DNA of 64,000 nucleotides from Saprospiraceae bacterium (GTDB lineage: Bacteria; Bacteroidota; Bacteroidia; Chitinophagales; Saprospiraceae): NCBI GenBank assembly GCA_026982695.1, contig JALSGS010000030.1, positions 62,001 through 126,000 of the forward strand, in the 5' to 3' direction. Of this stretch, positions 26,095 to 34,412 are shown piece after piece. Below the pieces are notes generated by a model. That model made no database searches. It saw nothing but the letters and a program-made list of their open reading frames with translations, and was not told the origin of the DNA. The position numbers and the translations under genes are program-made. Numbering within the stretch: the first letter of the stretch is position 1; every line of letters begins with the position of its first letter.

Positions 26095-27181
26095 CGGTCT
26101 TTATCCTTGTATGGAGCATGAGTAGGATGTGGACAGTCCATGTACTGGGCTCTCGCGTGATCCATATGGCATAATGCCCTGGGTAGAGGGTGTCAAAACG
26201 CTGACGTGCAGCACGCATCCCCAGCCCAGAAGGTTTGTCCAAACTCTGTTGAGAACGCGAATTAGTGCAAATGAACTCTATATGTTGTTCACCTACAATG
26301 AATTTTATATCAATGAATCCATTTCCATCTACTAAATTGCCATGCTTGACGGCATTTTCCACAAATGGAATGAATAGCAAAGGTGCTACCTTGATTTTGT
26401 CGGGCTGGCCTATCACCTCTAGGCTGACGCGCTGAAATTGTCCTCTGATTTTTTCCAGTTCTAGGTAATCGCGCAGGAAAGAAATTTCTCGCACTAAGTC
26501 TATTCTGGAAAGCTTGGTATGGTAGAGGTGATAGCGCAATAGCTCAGAAAGATGCAGCAAATATTGTGCTGCTTTCTTGGGTTGGCTTTTGCTCAGTACA
26601 TATAGATTGTTCAGTGCATTGAGCAGAAAATGAGCATTGAGCTGACTGCGAATAATTTTCAGCTTTGAATCGATGGTCATTTGGTCTTGTTGCTTGACCA
26701 AAATGGACAGGGCATAGTAGTACTTGAATAATTTCAGCGATATGGCTGTGCCCAATAAGGTGAGCGTAGGGTGGTAGGTGGTGAGGATAAATTCAGAGAT
26801 CTGCTGTTGCATGGAACATTCGGTGCAGGCCAAATCCCAAAACACAAAATGCGACCACAAAGCACTCAGTAGTGCAAAGATGAAGGTCAGTACTATATAG
26901 AGCAAGTAGCGCTCTTTGAGCAGCAACCACGGGATAAGAACGTACAAGTTGGTATATACAATGAGCATGTCTACGGATAATCCCATCGCTACGAGGTCAT
27001 GGTCCCAAGCTTCAGTAATGCCAAACAGCGAAAGCGTCTCATCCATGTAAATGCACATCCAAAATATGATGTGTAACAAAATGCGTATGCGCCAATCGCG
27101 CATCCAAAGGGGAAGGATAGTCGTATCTACTTTGGGGGGGGATGGACTGATGTGAGGGGAGGTAGCTTTTTCCTCTTTCAT
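26063..27181 (-). CDS. LytS/YehU-type sensor histidine kinase
   Basis: A membrane histidine kinase of about 372 residues. Four membrane segments (from I-L-L-H-I-I-F-W-M to L-G-T-A-I-S-L-K-L-F) fill the first half. The cytoplasmic half is the His_kinase family (PF06580 type): the phospho-acceptor His in R-S-Q-L-N-A-H-F-L-L-N-A-L-N-N-L, and the ATP-binding N-box F-V-E-N-A-V-K-H-G and G-L-G-M. The usual Q-(I/L)-N-P-H has Ala for Pro. The reading frame is open back to an ATG at 27310, but family homology starts after the ATG at 27181 and the upstream part would cover the promoter of the facing gene. The signal is unknown. Confidence 0.88.
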   Translation of the reverse strand: MKEEKATSPHISPSPPKVDTTILPLWMRDWRIRILLHIIFWMCIYMDETLSLFGITEAWDHDLVAMGLSVDMLIVYTNLYVLIPWLLLKERYLLYIVLTFIFALLSALWSHFVFWDLACTECSMQQQISEFILTTYHPTLTLLGTAISLKLFKYYYALSILVKQQDQMTIDSKLKIIRSQLNAHFLLNALNNLYVLSKSQPKKAAQYLLHLSELLRYHLYHTKLSRIDLVREISFLRDYLELEKIRGQFQRVSLEVIGQPDKIKVAPLLFIPFVENAVKHGNLVDGNGFIDIKFIVGEQHIEFICTNSRSQQSLDKPSGLGMRAARQRFDTLYPGHYAIWITREPSTWTVHILLMLHTRIKTDELPAALYHP

Positions 27182-27323
27182 GGGTAGTTGGGATACAGTG
27201 TGCGGAACGCCAATGATTTTTCTCGTTTGGATCGAGGTGTGGGGATCATTTTTGTAAAAACGTGACAGGAAAAGTGGTACAAAAATTGGTGCATGGGTAA
27301 TATATAACAATTATACTTTATCA

Positions 27324-28838
27324 ATGAAAAATCTTCTCGAGTTATCGCGGATTATCACTAAGCGCAAGGTGCGGAAAATTGAAATTTTTGATGCAGCGAC
27401 ACTAAAGCAAAAGTCGAGCAAATTCAACGAGTTTTACGAAGCCCTCGTAGAGGGCAAGTTGAAAAATGATCGCGATGCAGCCAAATTGTTGTACGACTGT
27501 ACTCCTACGGAGGATAAATATAGGCAATTAAAGAGTCGTTTTCGCAAGCGCCTGCTCAACACTTTGTTTTTTATTGACATCAATGAGCCGGCAGCGTCCA
27601 ATTACGATCGCGCTTATTTTACTGCCAATAAGGAATGGACTCAGATACGCATCTTGCTGCAGTACAATGCGAAAGCTACTGCAGCTCAGATGGCCCGTAG
27701 GTTGCTGACAGTGGCTTTAAAATACGAATTTGCTGACATTGTCGTCAATTGCTGTCGGATTTTGCGCCAGTTGGCTGCTGAGTATGGGGATGAGAAGGAA
27801 TTTGAGGCGTATGAAGATCACTTACAGTATTTTTTGCCAGTGTTGCACGCGGAGTTGGAAGCAGAAAGCAAGTACCAACACATCTTGCTGGAATATTACA
27901 GAACGGATTATACAGATGAGGCTTTCCAGAAGCACATGCAACAGTGGTGCCATGAGTTGGTTGCTTTGTCGGAGCGTCATCAGTCGCCACTGATCTTTTA
28001 CCACATGTTTTTGGCTTGGGCTATGCGTTTTGAGTTAGCCCATGATTTTCGTTCGGTGATTGAAGTATGTGTTCAGGCTGAGCATTACTATCGGACACAC
28101 AGCAAGTTTTATCAGGCCAGACGCTTGAGTGATTTCTATTTTCACCAGTTGGTGGCATTACTCCACTTACGGGATTTTTTGCGCGGCAAGGCTGTGGCAG
28201 AAAAGGCTTTCAAAACGCTGGAGTTGGGCTCAGAGCAGTGGTTTGCCTTTATGGAGCGCTATTTTTTGTTGGCTATGCATACGGAGAACTACATCCAAGC
28301 GATGGCTGTGCATGGCGAGGTTGTGGGGCATAATCAATTTCGCAAGTTACCATTGGAACAAAGAGAGCGTTGGCACATTTTCGAAGCATGGTTAGCCTAT
28401 TTTGTCGAGGCTTTGAGCCAAGTGCAGCCCATTTTGAAGGCCCAACAAACAAAGCGCTTTAAGGTACGGCAATTTTTAGCTGATCCCATATTATATCCAC
28501 GTCATCAGCGCATGTTTACGGTGCAGAAAGTGACCGTTCAGATGTTGTTTTTCCTGGAAAGGAACCAGTACAATCAAGCTGCCGATTGTGTAGATCGCCT
28601 ACGCAGCTATGCCCGTCGACAGTTGAAGAAGGATGAGTACGTGCGCGTGGTGAATTTCATCCGGCTACTGCAACAGTTGGCCAAAGTCGATTTTGATCCG
28701 CAGCGGGTGCAGGGGGCAGACAAATATTTGACACGTCTTGAAGCACATCCCTTTTTCTATCGGGGATTATTGTACGAGTTGGAGGTAGTGCCTTACGAGC
28801 AATTGTGGCAATTTTTGCTACAACGCTTAGCCAAGTAG
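27324..28838 (+). CDS. Helical repeat protein of unknown function
   Basis: A 504-residue soluble protein without signal peptide or membrane segment, predicted almost entirely helical, with TPR-like helix pairs (for example A-R-R-L-S-D-F-Y-F-H-Q-L-V-A-L-L-H and F-M-E-R-Y-F-L-L-A-M-H). The N-terminal 80 residues are basic (K-R-K-V-R-K-I-E-I-F-D, K-Y-R-Q-L-K-S-R-F-R-K-R-L-L-N-T-L-F-F-I-D). I recall similar N-termini among large uncharacterised protein sets of Saprospiraceae, but cannot confirm it here. It faces the LytS/LytTR operon across a gap of about 140 bases. Its function is unknown. Confidence 0.75.
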   Translation: MKNLLELSRIITKRKVRKIEIFDAATLKQKSSKFNEFYEALVEGKLKNDRDAAKLLYDCTPTEDKYRQLKSRFRKRLLNTLFFIDINEPAASNYDRAYFTANKEWTQIRILLQYNAKATAAQMARRLLTVALKYEFADIVVNCCRILRQLAAEYGDEKEFEAYEDHLQYFLPVLHAELEAESKYQHILLEYYRTDYTDEAFQKHMQQWCHELVALSERHQSPLIFYHMFLAWAMRFELAHDFRSVIEVCVQAEHYYRTHSKFYQARRLSDFYFHQLVALLHLRDFLRGKAVAEKAFKTLELGSEQWFAFMERYFLLAMHTENYIQAMAVHGEVVGHNQFRKLPLEQRERWHIFEAWLAYFVEALSQVQPILKAQQTKRFKVRQFLADPILYPRHQRMFTVQKVTVQMLFFLERNQYNQAADCVDRLRSYARRQLKKDEYVRVVNFIRLLQQLAKVDFDPQRVQGADKYLTRLEAHPFFYRGLLYELEVVPYEQLWQFLLQRLAK

Positions 28839-28857
28839 TTGGATCGATTTTTCGACG

Positions 28858-28866
28858 TACTTTTGC
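28858..28866 (+). promoter_or_regulatory. -7 promoter element of cmk
   Basis: TACTTTTGC matches TAnnTTTG and places the transcript start about 19 bases before the TTG start of cmk, which supports that start. Confidence 0.5.
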
Positions 28867-28887
28867 GGCCGACCAAAAGCGCTTCGT

Positions 28888-29565
28888 TTGAAGAAGATTA
28901 TCATTGCCATCGATGGCTACAGCTCTACGGGCAAAAGTACGCTTGCCAAGGCTTTGGGTGAGGCCTTGGGCTACAGATACATCAGTACGGGCGACATGTA
29001 CCGAGCAGTAGCGTTGTATTTTTTACAGCATGGCATTGCCTTGACCGATGAGGAGGCCATCCGCAAAGCCTTGTCGGATATTGAGCTGCGTTTTTACCGA
29101 ACTCCACAGGGAAACCGATTGCATCTCAATGGCAGAGACGTGCAAGACGACTTGCGCCGAATGGATGTAGCCGATTTGGTAAGCCAAGTAGCTGCAATTC
29201 CTGCGGTGCGCCGCGAGATGGTGCGCCAACAGCGCCTCATGGGCCAGGAGAAAAGCCTTGTAATGGATGGACGCGACATCGGTACAGTGGTGTTTCCCGA
29301 AGCTGAGCTCAAGATCTTTCTCACGGCTTCGCCTGAAGCACGGGCGCGTAGGCGATATGAAGAGCTCAAGGCAAAGGGGGTAGAAGTGACATTGGATGAA
29401 GTGCGTCGCAACATCGAACAGCGCGACCGAATCGATACCACCCGTGCTGATAGCCCCTTGCGCATGGCTGAAGATGCTGTACTCATCGACAACACCCATC
29501 TGAGTCCAGAGCAGCAATTGGACTGTGCGCTGGAGCTGGCACGCCAACGCATTGAAGATTGCTAA
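28888..29565 (+). CDS. cmk: Cytidylate kinase
   Basis: Cmk phosphorylates CMP and dCMP with ATP in pyrimidine nucleotide synthesis. The 225 residues include the P-loop G-Y-S-S-T-G-K-S-T, the S-T-G-D-M-Y-R motif, the CMP-binding insert region and D-G-R-D-I-G-T-V-V-F-P, then the lid R-R-R-Y-E-E-L. The start codon is TTG: there is no ATG between the promoter box and the P-loop, and K-K-I-I-I-A-I-D-G fits the family start. It stands 49 bases after the helical repeat gene. Confidence 0.95.
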   Translation: MKKIIIAIDGYSSTGKSTLAKALGEALGYRYISTGDMYRAVALYFLQHGIALTDEEAIRKALSDIELRFYRTPQGNRLHLNGRDVQDDLRRMDVADLVSQVAAIPAVRREMVRQQRLMGQEKSLVMDGRDIGTVVFPEAELKIFLTASPEARARRRYEELKAKGVEVTLDEVRRNIEQRDRIDTTRADSPLRMAEDAVLIDNTHLSPEQQLDCALELARQRIEDC

Positions 29566-29570
29566 TTGGC

Positions 29571-29578
29571 TATCTTTG
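29571..29578 (+). promoter_or_regulatory. -7 promoter element of the small membrane protein gene
   Basis: TATCTTTG matches the consensus exactly and would give a leader of about 17 bases before the ATG at 29599. Confidence 0.5.
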
Positions 29579-29598
29579 TAAGTTAAAACAGTCTTGCC

Positions 29599-29820
29599 AT
29601 GAGCCAACAACGAAAGGAATCTCCGCATTCCGACGATCAGCCTGAATATATTGGAAATATCTGGGGGTGGAAATTCTCGCTTATTAGCCTGGCGATTATC
29701 TTGGCTACAATGGCGCTCATGGTACTGCGCTATTATACGATGGACAACCCTCCAGACTCGATTTTTTTCTTTCCCCAATCTCCACCAGATACCATGCGGG
29801 TAGATACTTTGATGGAGTAA
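29599..29820 (+). CDS. Small single-pass membrane protein
   Basis: A 73-residue protein: a polar N-terminus (about 20 residues), then I-W-G-W-K followed by one membrane helix (SLISLAIILATMALMVLRYY) and a short C-terminal tail rich in Pro and Asp. The W-G-W-K-F-S-L lead into the helix resembles small conserved Bacteroidota proteins, but no function is known to me. It has its own promoter box and is followed 10 bases later by dapF, so it may be co-transcribed with it. Confidence 0.65.
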   Translation: MSQQRKESPHSDDQPEYIGNIWGWKFSLISLAIILATMALMVLRYYTMDNPPDSIFFFPQSPPDTMRVDTLME

Positions 29821-29830
29821 ATATTTCTAG

Positions 29831-30622
29831 ATGAAGGTACCTTTTGTCAAGTATCACGGCACCGGCAATGACTTTATCCTCATCGATCAGCACCAACGGC
29901 AGTGGCTCTCGCCAAAAGACCACGAAACAATTGCTGCTTTGTGTCGTCGGCGTTTTGGCATTGGCGCGGATGGGCTTATTCTGCTACAAGCACATGAACA
30001 GTATGACTTTGAGATGATCTATTTCAATGCCGATGGCCAAACCAGTACCATGTGTGGCAATGGTGGGCGGTGCATTGTAGCTTTTGCCGAAAGGCTAGGC
30101 ATTGTAAAAGAGGGGCAATGTCGATTTGCAGCGGTAGATGGCGTGCATGAAGCGCGCATCCGGTCCGATGGCATCGTTGAGCTACGCATGGGGGATGTGC
30201 ACCAGATCGAGCAATGGGCGGAAGATGCTTGTGTGTTGGATACGGGCTCGCCCCATTACGTGCAATTTGTTCGGGAAGTGGCACAACTTGATGTAGTACA
30301 GGCAGGGCGGCGCGTGCGTTATAGTGAGCCTTTTGCGCGCGAAGGTATCAATGTGAATTTTGCTCAAGCAAAAAGCGATCATCATTTGGTAGTGGCTACT
30401 TACGAGCGCGGCGTCGAAGATGAAACCTGGTCGTGTGGTACGGGCGTGACGGCAGCTGCGTTGGCTTGGGCTGCGCGCCATCCACAGGTAGGCAACTCAA
30501 TAAAGGTGCACACTAAAGGTGGCCTGCTGGAGGTGCGCTTTCAGCGGAAAAGTAGTGGCTTTTCGAATGTGTGGCTTTGTGGCCCTGCCACTTATGTGTT
30601 TTCGGGCGAAGTGGAAGTTTGA
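29831..30622 (+). CDS. dapF: Diaminopimelate epimerase
   Basis: DapF converts LL- to meso-diaminopimelate for lysine and peptidoglycan synthesis. The 263-residue protein has both catalytic cysteines: Cys75 in M-C-G-N-G-G-R-C and Cys202 in W-S-C-G-T-G-V-T-A-A. The N-terminal F-V-K-Y-H-G-T-G-N-D-F-I-L-I-D and the G-I-N-V-N-F-A segment complete the family pattern. The length is normal. Its stop lies 9 bases from that of the convergent membrane protein gene. Confidence 0.96.
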   Translation: MKVPFVKYHGTGNDFILIDQHQRQWLSPKDHETIAALCRRRFGIGADGLILLQAHEQYDFEMIYFNADGQTSTMCGNGGRCIVAFAERLGIVKEGQCRFAAVDGVHEARIRSDGIVELRMGDVHQIEQWAEDACVLDTGSPHYVQFVREVAQLDVVQAGRRVRYSEPFAREGINVNFAQAKSDHHLVVATYERGVEDETWSCGTGVTAAALAWAARHPQVGNSIKVHTKGGLLEVRFQRKSSGFSNVWLCGPATYVFSGEVEV

Positions 30623-30631
30623 CTGTCGATA

Positions 30632-31201
30632 TTAAGCGCTAGCTTTGCTGCGCATTTGGCGCCATAGGGCGATGGCTACTACAGCCATGAGCAACAATAA
30701 GCTGAGCGCAACTGACCACCACTTGAGCGTGGTAAAAATGGCAGCAGCATGCCCAACCCATTCGGGATAATCGGGGTAGCACCAAGCCATTGTGCCGATG
30801 CACAAGTTCTCCAACCAGTCAACCCATACGGCCAATATGGGCACAAAAGCCAGGTAGTAGTAGTGGGTATGCGCTTTTTGGGAAATGGCCCATGGCAGGT
30901 AGCGCAACAGTAGGAATACGAGCAACAATCCATACACCACAGGGTACACCATGTCGACAACCCAAGAGGTGAATAATGCCCATGACCGAGCGGCCCCCAG
31001 GTGTGCAGCCCAGGCTCGGCCTTCATTGGCAGTCCAAGACAACCGGATGTCGAGTGGCGGCAGTACTTCAGGGTTGACTTGCTGCATGTGGTGTACAAGT
31101 GCGGGAAAGATGGCTAAGTTGAATAGTAGCAGCAGTGCAAATAGCCAACCGATGATGCGCCATTGAGTTAGAAGCATGAGGCGATGAATGAGTGGATGCA
31201 T
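30632..31201 (-). CDS. Multi-pass membrane protein of unknown function
   Basis: A 189-residue protein with four hydrophobic segments (WLFALLLLFNLAIFPALV; MVYPVVYGLLLVFLLLRYL; YLAFVPILAVWVDWLENLC; SVALSLLLLMAVVAIALW). The Y-x-x-Y-G-L-L-L and D-W-L-E-N loops resemble a family of uncharacterised bacterial membrane proteins, but I cannot name it. It is divergent from the GbsR/MarR regulator gene across 116 bases, so the regulator might control it. Confidence 0.7.
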   Translation of the reverse strand: MHPLIHRLMLLTQWRIIGWLFALLLLFNLAIFPALVHHMQQVNPEVLPPLDIRLSWTANEGRAWAAHLGAARSWALFTSWVVDMVYPVVYGLLLVFLLLRYLPWAISQKAHTHYYYLAFVPILAVWVDWLENLCIGTMAWCYPDYPEWVGHAAAIFTTLKWWSVALSLLLLMAVVAIALWRQMRSKASA

Positions 31202-31254
31202 GGTCGCTGGATTTACCGTAAAGGTAGTGTACCAGGCAGACCAAGAGAAATGGG

Positions 31255-31263
31255 TACTTTTGC
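31255..31263 (+). promoter_or_regulatory. -7 promoter element of the GbsR/MarR regulator gene
   Basis: TACTTTTGC matches TAnnTTTG and gives a leader of about 52 bases before the ATG at 31318. Confidence 0.5.
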
Positions 31264-31317
31264 TGAGGAATAGTCAAGCTCATTTTGGGAATATGCAAAT
31301 CACAATAATTGCACTGA

Positions 31318-31818
31318 ATGAAGTTGGATGAAGCAAAAGAGCGTTTTATTCAAGCCTGGGGTACTATGGCCTCGAGCTGGGGAGTGAATCGTACAATGGC
31401 CCAAATACATGCACTATTACTCATTACCCCCGAACCCCTTAATGCCGACCAAGTAATGGAGGCCTTGCAGATCTCAAGGGGAAATGCCAACATGAACTTG
31501 CGCGCATTGATGGATTGGGGATTGGTGCACAAGGAGTTGATTACCGGGCAGCGCAAAGAGTATTTCCGTGCAGAAAAAGATATTTGGGAAGTAGTGCGCC
31601 GCATTATTATCGAGCGTAAAAAACGCGAGCTAGAACCCATGATCCGCGCTATGGAAGAATTGAAAAAAGTCGAGGGCGAAGGGCCCGAAGTAGAAGCCTT
31701 TAGAAAAACCGTTTCGGAGATTGAAGATTTGTCGGTAAAAGCCGATCAAGTGCTGGAACGGCTGGTACAGACCAATCCCAATTGGATTTTGAGTGCCTTG
31801 CTTTCGTTGATTCGTTGA
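31318..31818 (+). CDS. GbsR/MarR family transcriptional regulator
   Basis: A 166-residue winged-helix regulator. Start K-L-D-E-A-K-E-R-F-I-Q-A-W-G-T-M-A-S-S-W-G and the helix-turn-helix region L-N-A-D-Q-V-M-E-A-L-Q-I-S-R-G-N-A-N-M-N-L-R-A-L are typical of the GbsR group, followed by the wing (V-H-K-E-L-I-T-G-Q-R-K-E-Y-F) and a long coiled C-terminus. In Bacillus GbsR senses choline; the target here is unknown. The gene is divergent from a membrane protein gene and 36 bases before queG. Confidence 0.88.
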   Translation: MKLDEAKERFIQAWGTMASSWGVNRTMAQIHALLLITPEPLNADQVMEALQISRGNANMNLRALMDWGLVHKELITGQRKEYFRAEKDIWEVVRRIIIERKKRELEPMIRAMEELKKVEGEGPEVEAFRKTVSEIEDLSVKADQVLERLVQTNPNWILSALLSLIR

Positions 31819-31854
31819 GCAAATGATGTGTTTACCTGATTAGATCACCTGTAA

Positions 31855-32820
31855 TTGGAACACTTCAAATACAAACTGGCGGCACGACTCAAGCAACGGG
31901 CACATGCAATGGGCTTTGATCACGTCGGCATTGCCCGGGCTGAATATATGGACGAAGAAGCACGTCGCCTGGAAGCATGGCTCAATCGTGGCTATCACGG
32001 CACTATGTACTGGATGGCGCGCCACTTCGATTTGCGCGTCGATCCGCGCAAGCTGGTGCCGGAAGCGCGCTCAGTCATCGTATTGACGTACAACTACTAT
32101 CCAGCACAGCAACCCCCACATGCCGACGTGCCGCGTATAGCGCGCTATGCGTGGGGGCGTGACTATCACAAGGTCATTAGAAAGAAGCTGAAGCAGCTAT
32201 TGCGATGGCTCAAGGACGAGAGCGGTACTGACGTGCAGGGGCGCGGCTTTGTAGACAGTGCACCCGTACTAGAGCGCGACTGGGCCCGACGTGCAGGCAT
32301 CGGTTGGCAAGGCAAGCATACCTTGCTGTTGCGCAAAGGCGAGGGCTCATGGTTTTTTCTCGCTGCACTCATCGTCGATTTGGAGCTACCTGCTGATCCA
32401 CCGGTGCGTACCGATCACTGTGGCACGTGCCGGCGTTGTATTGAGGCTTGCCCAACTGGTGCCATAGATGCTCATGGATATGTGCTCGATGCCCGCCGTT
32501 GTATCTCTTATCTGACCATCGAACTCAAAGATGCCATTCCACACCAGTTTACCGACCAACTGAAGGGCTGGGTCTTTGGCTGCGACATTTGTCAGGAAGT
32601 TTGCCCTTGGAATCGCTTTGCACGCCCCCATCATGAGCCCAATTTTGCGCCTCACCCCAAGCTATGGCACATGACGCGCGAAGACTGGCAAGCACTCACA
32701 CGTGAAACTTTTGACGAAGTATTTTCGGGTACGCCTGTTGAGCGGGCTGGATATGAAAAACTCATGGAGACTATTCGCTTGCTACCTTCAGCAAAGTCAT
32801 CTACTGAACCATCGCCGTAG
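31855..32820 (+). CDS. queG: Epoxyqueuosine reductase
   Basis: QueG reduces epoxyqueuosine to queuosine in tRNA, using cobalamin and two [4Fe-4S] clusters. Seen here: the N-terminal corrin-binding part (Y-W-M-A-R-H-F-D-L-R-V-D-P-R-K-L-V-P and Y-A-W-G-R-D-Y-H), V-D-S-A-P-V-L-E-R-D-W-A-R-R-A-G-I-G-W-Q-G-K, and two cluster motifs, C-G-T-C-R-R-C-I-E-A-C-P-T-G and C-D-I-C-Q-E-V-C-P-W-N. The protein has 321 residues with a TTG start: the first in-frame ATG would remove the first 18 residues, which belong to the fold. Its 3' end overlaps the pseudogene on the other strand by about 20 bases. Confidence 0.94.
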   Translation: MEHFKYKLAARLKQRAHAMGFDHVGIARAEYMDEEARRLEAWLNRGYHGTMYWMARHFDLRVDPRKLVPEARSVIVLTYNYYPAQQPPHADVPRIARYAWGRDYHKVIRKKLKQLLRWLKDESGTDVQGRGFVDSAPVLERDWARRAGIGWQGKHTLLLRKGEGSWFFLAALIVDLELPADPPVRTDHCGTCRRCIEACPTGAIDAHGYVLDARRCISYLTIELKDAIPHQFTDQLKGWVFGCDICQEVCPWNRFARPHHEPNFAPHPKLWHMTREDWQALTRETFDEVFSGTPVERAGYEKLMETIRLLPSAKSSTEPSP

Positions 32821-34195
32821 TAGTGTGTACTACTTGGGGCACGAAGATGCGTAGGTAATATAGCTCTAATACCCGGTGGTGCGGCCGTTCGAGGATGTGT
32901 ATAGAACTCCCCCTTTCAAGGGCAAAGCCGCCGATTCATTGACCATCCTTACTTACTGCTATCAATAGGCCATCGGTAGGCAAAGGCGCTTGCCACTTGA
33001 TGAATACTTTGTCGCCTTTCAGCAAAATAAGGAAGACGGGAGCCTGAGATGCTTGGAACCAACCTTCAGCTTGAGCTTTTTTCACTCGACCGCTCTTGGT
33101 GTCGATGAGTCGTACTCGCTCGATAAATATTTTGCCCCAACATAGGCGAGGAGTCAATCGTAGAAAAAGAAACGCTCGACTGTACCACTTTGGGCACAAT
33201 GGGTGAGCCGATGGGCTGCCATTCTTCAAATAGATCGTAGCGTTCTACGGTCAGTGTAAGCCAAGGCAAGTAGCCACTAAGCACTCCGTCGAGTGCAATG
33301 GCTTGGCCATCAAGCGTAGGGTGCGCTTTAAAGGACTGGATAGAAATGTCGTTGAAAGTACAGCTATCCCTAATTACCACATCGACTACTTGTGTGCAGC
33401 CATTGGCATCGCTGACGGCAAGCATGTACGTACCTGGCGATAGTCCATTCAGGTTACTTTTGCTGGCGCCAGTACTCCATTGGTAGAAATGGGGTTGTGT
33501 GCCACCTGTATAGCCCATGCATCTAAATCGCCGTCGTTTTGTCCGCAGGGTGAAGCAGTGGTCGTTACCTGTACTTGGAGTGAATCAGGTGCTTCCACCA
33601 GCAGGTCGTGTACGAAAGTACATCCGTTGGCATCTGTAATGTTCAGTGCCCATTGTCCCGCAGCCAGGATTTCATGTACGGTAGCCGTACTGCCATCGGG
33701 CCAGCTGATGGTGTAGGTCGGTTGGTTGCCCCAAAGCGTGAGTATGGCTGTACCGTCGTTAGCGTCGTAGTAGCTTGGAGGCACAATTTGTATGGCTATT
33801 GAAGGCGTATCGCAAGAGGGCGGACAACTTTGCGGCCCTACAGCTACAATATTGGACTCGACGAATGAGTCGCAGCTCCACAGGCGCACACAGCGGCGAA
33901 ACCAAGTAGGTTGGCTCACTTGTGGAGGCTGGTACCACAGCTCATGCCATTCAGCAATAGGTGTTCATACACTGATACCACTAGTGAGTGGTGTAGTTGT
34001 TTGAATCCACACAACTTGCAGTTGGTCGTTAGATAAGCTCGGATCGGCCAGGCTTTCGATTTTTTGGGGTGTTTGCCCAGGGCAAAACTCTTGATATGCC
34101 GGTCCGATCATGCCAGGATCAAATTGACATTGGGCTACTGCTACATAGCATGGCAGCCATCCCAAACAGCATATGATCAAAAGGGTAATTCGCAT
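32801..34195 (-). pseudogene. Broken gene for a secreted SprB-repeat-like protein with T9SS domain
   Basis: Four leftward reading-frame pieces form one coherent protein of about 460 residues: a signal peptide (MRITLLIICCLGWLPCYVAVAQ), a module ending W-F-R-R-C-V-R-L-W-S-C-D-S-F-V-E-S-N, SprB-like repeats (I-T-D-A-N-G-C-T and V-S-D-A-N-G-C-T), a Y-R-V-R-L-I-D-T segment and a T9SS-like end (L-E-L-Y-Y-L-R-I-F). Lesions: an in-frame TGA at 33965-33967; a loss of one base near 33519; a 4-base tandem duplication (CTCG twice, 33115-33122) that restores the frame; and a second in-frame TGA at 32936-32938, after which the frame stays open to a TAG at 32801. Each repair gives family-like sequence. It is dead as written, unless the assembly is poor here. 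Confidence 0.8.
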
Positions 34196-34412
34196 TTGCA
34201 GCGATTCGCTTTTTGCCAGCAAGTAATGGATTTTGAAAATGTACTGTTCGTATTGACAAGTGTGTTTTGCAACGGGATAAAGTGTTTGATATGTAAAAAA
34301 TAGACCGACTATCCCCTTTCAGCTATGGCGCTGCTTCGAAAGCTAAAGTCTTGGATTTGGATAACTGCTTCGGCTTATCTTGGCCGATCAAAACCGAAAA
34401 ACCACGTTGCCC

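Noticed and set aside
27129-27136. G7 tract at the N-terminus of the LytS-type kinase
   Set aside because: It codes for prolines in the frame after the start at 27181 and is not in an untranslated region, so it is left out of the C-tract set.
29023-29778. A 251-codon open frame on the minus strand over cmk and the small membrane protein gene
   Set aside because: It is antisense to cmk, whose motifs are complete, and its translation has no recognisable domain or coherent composition.
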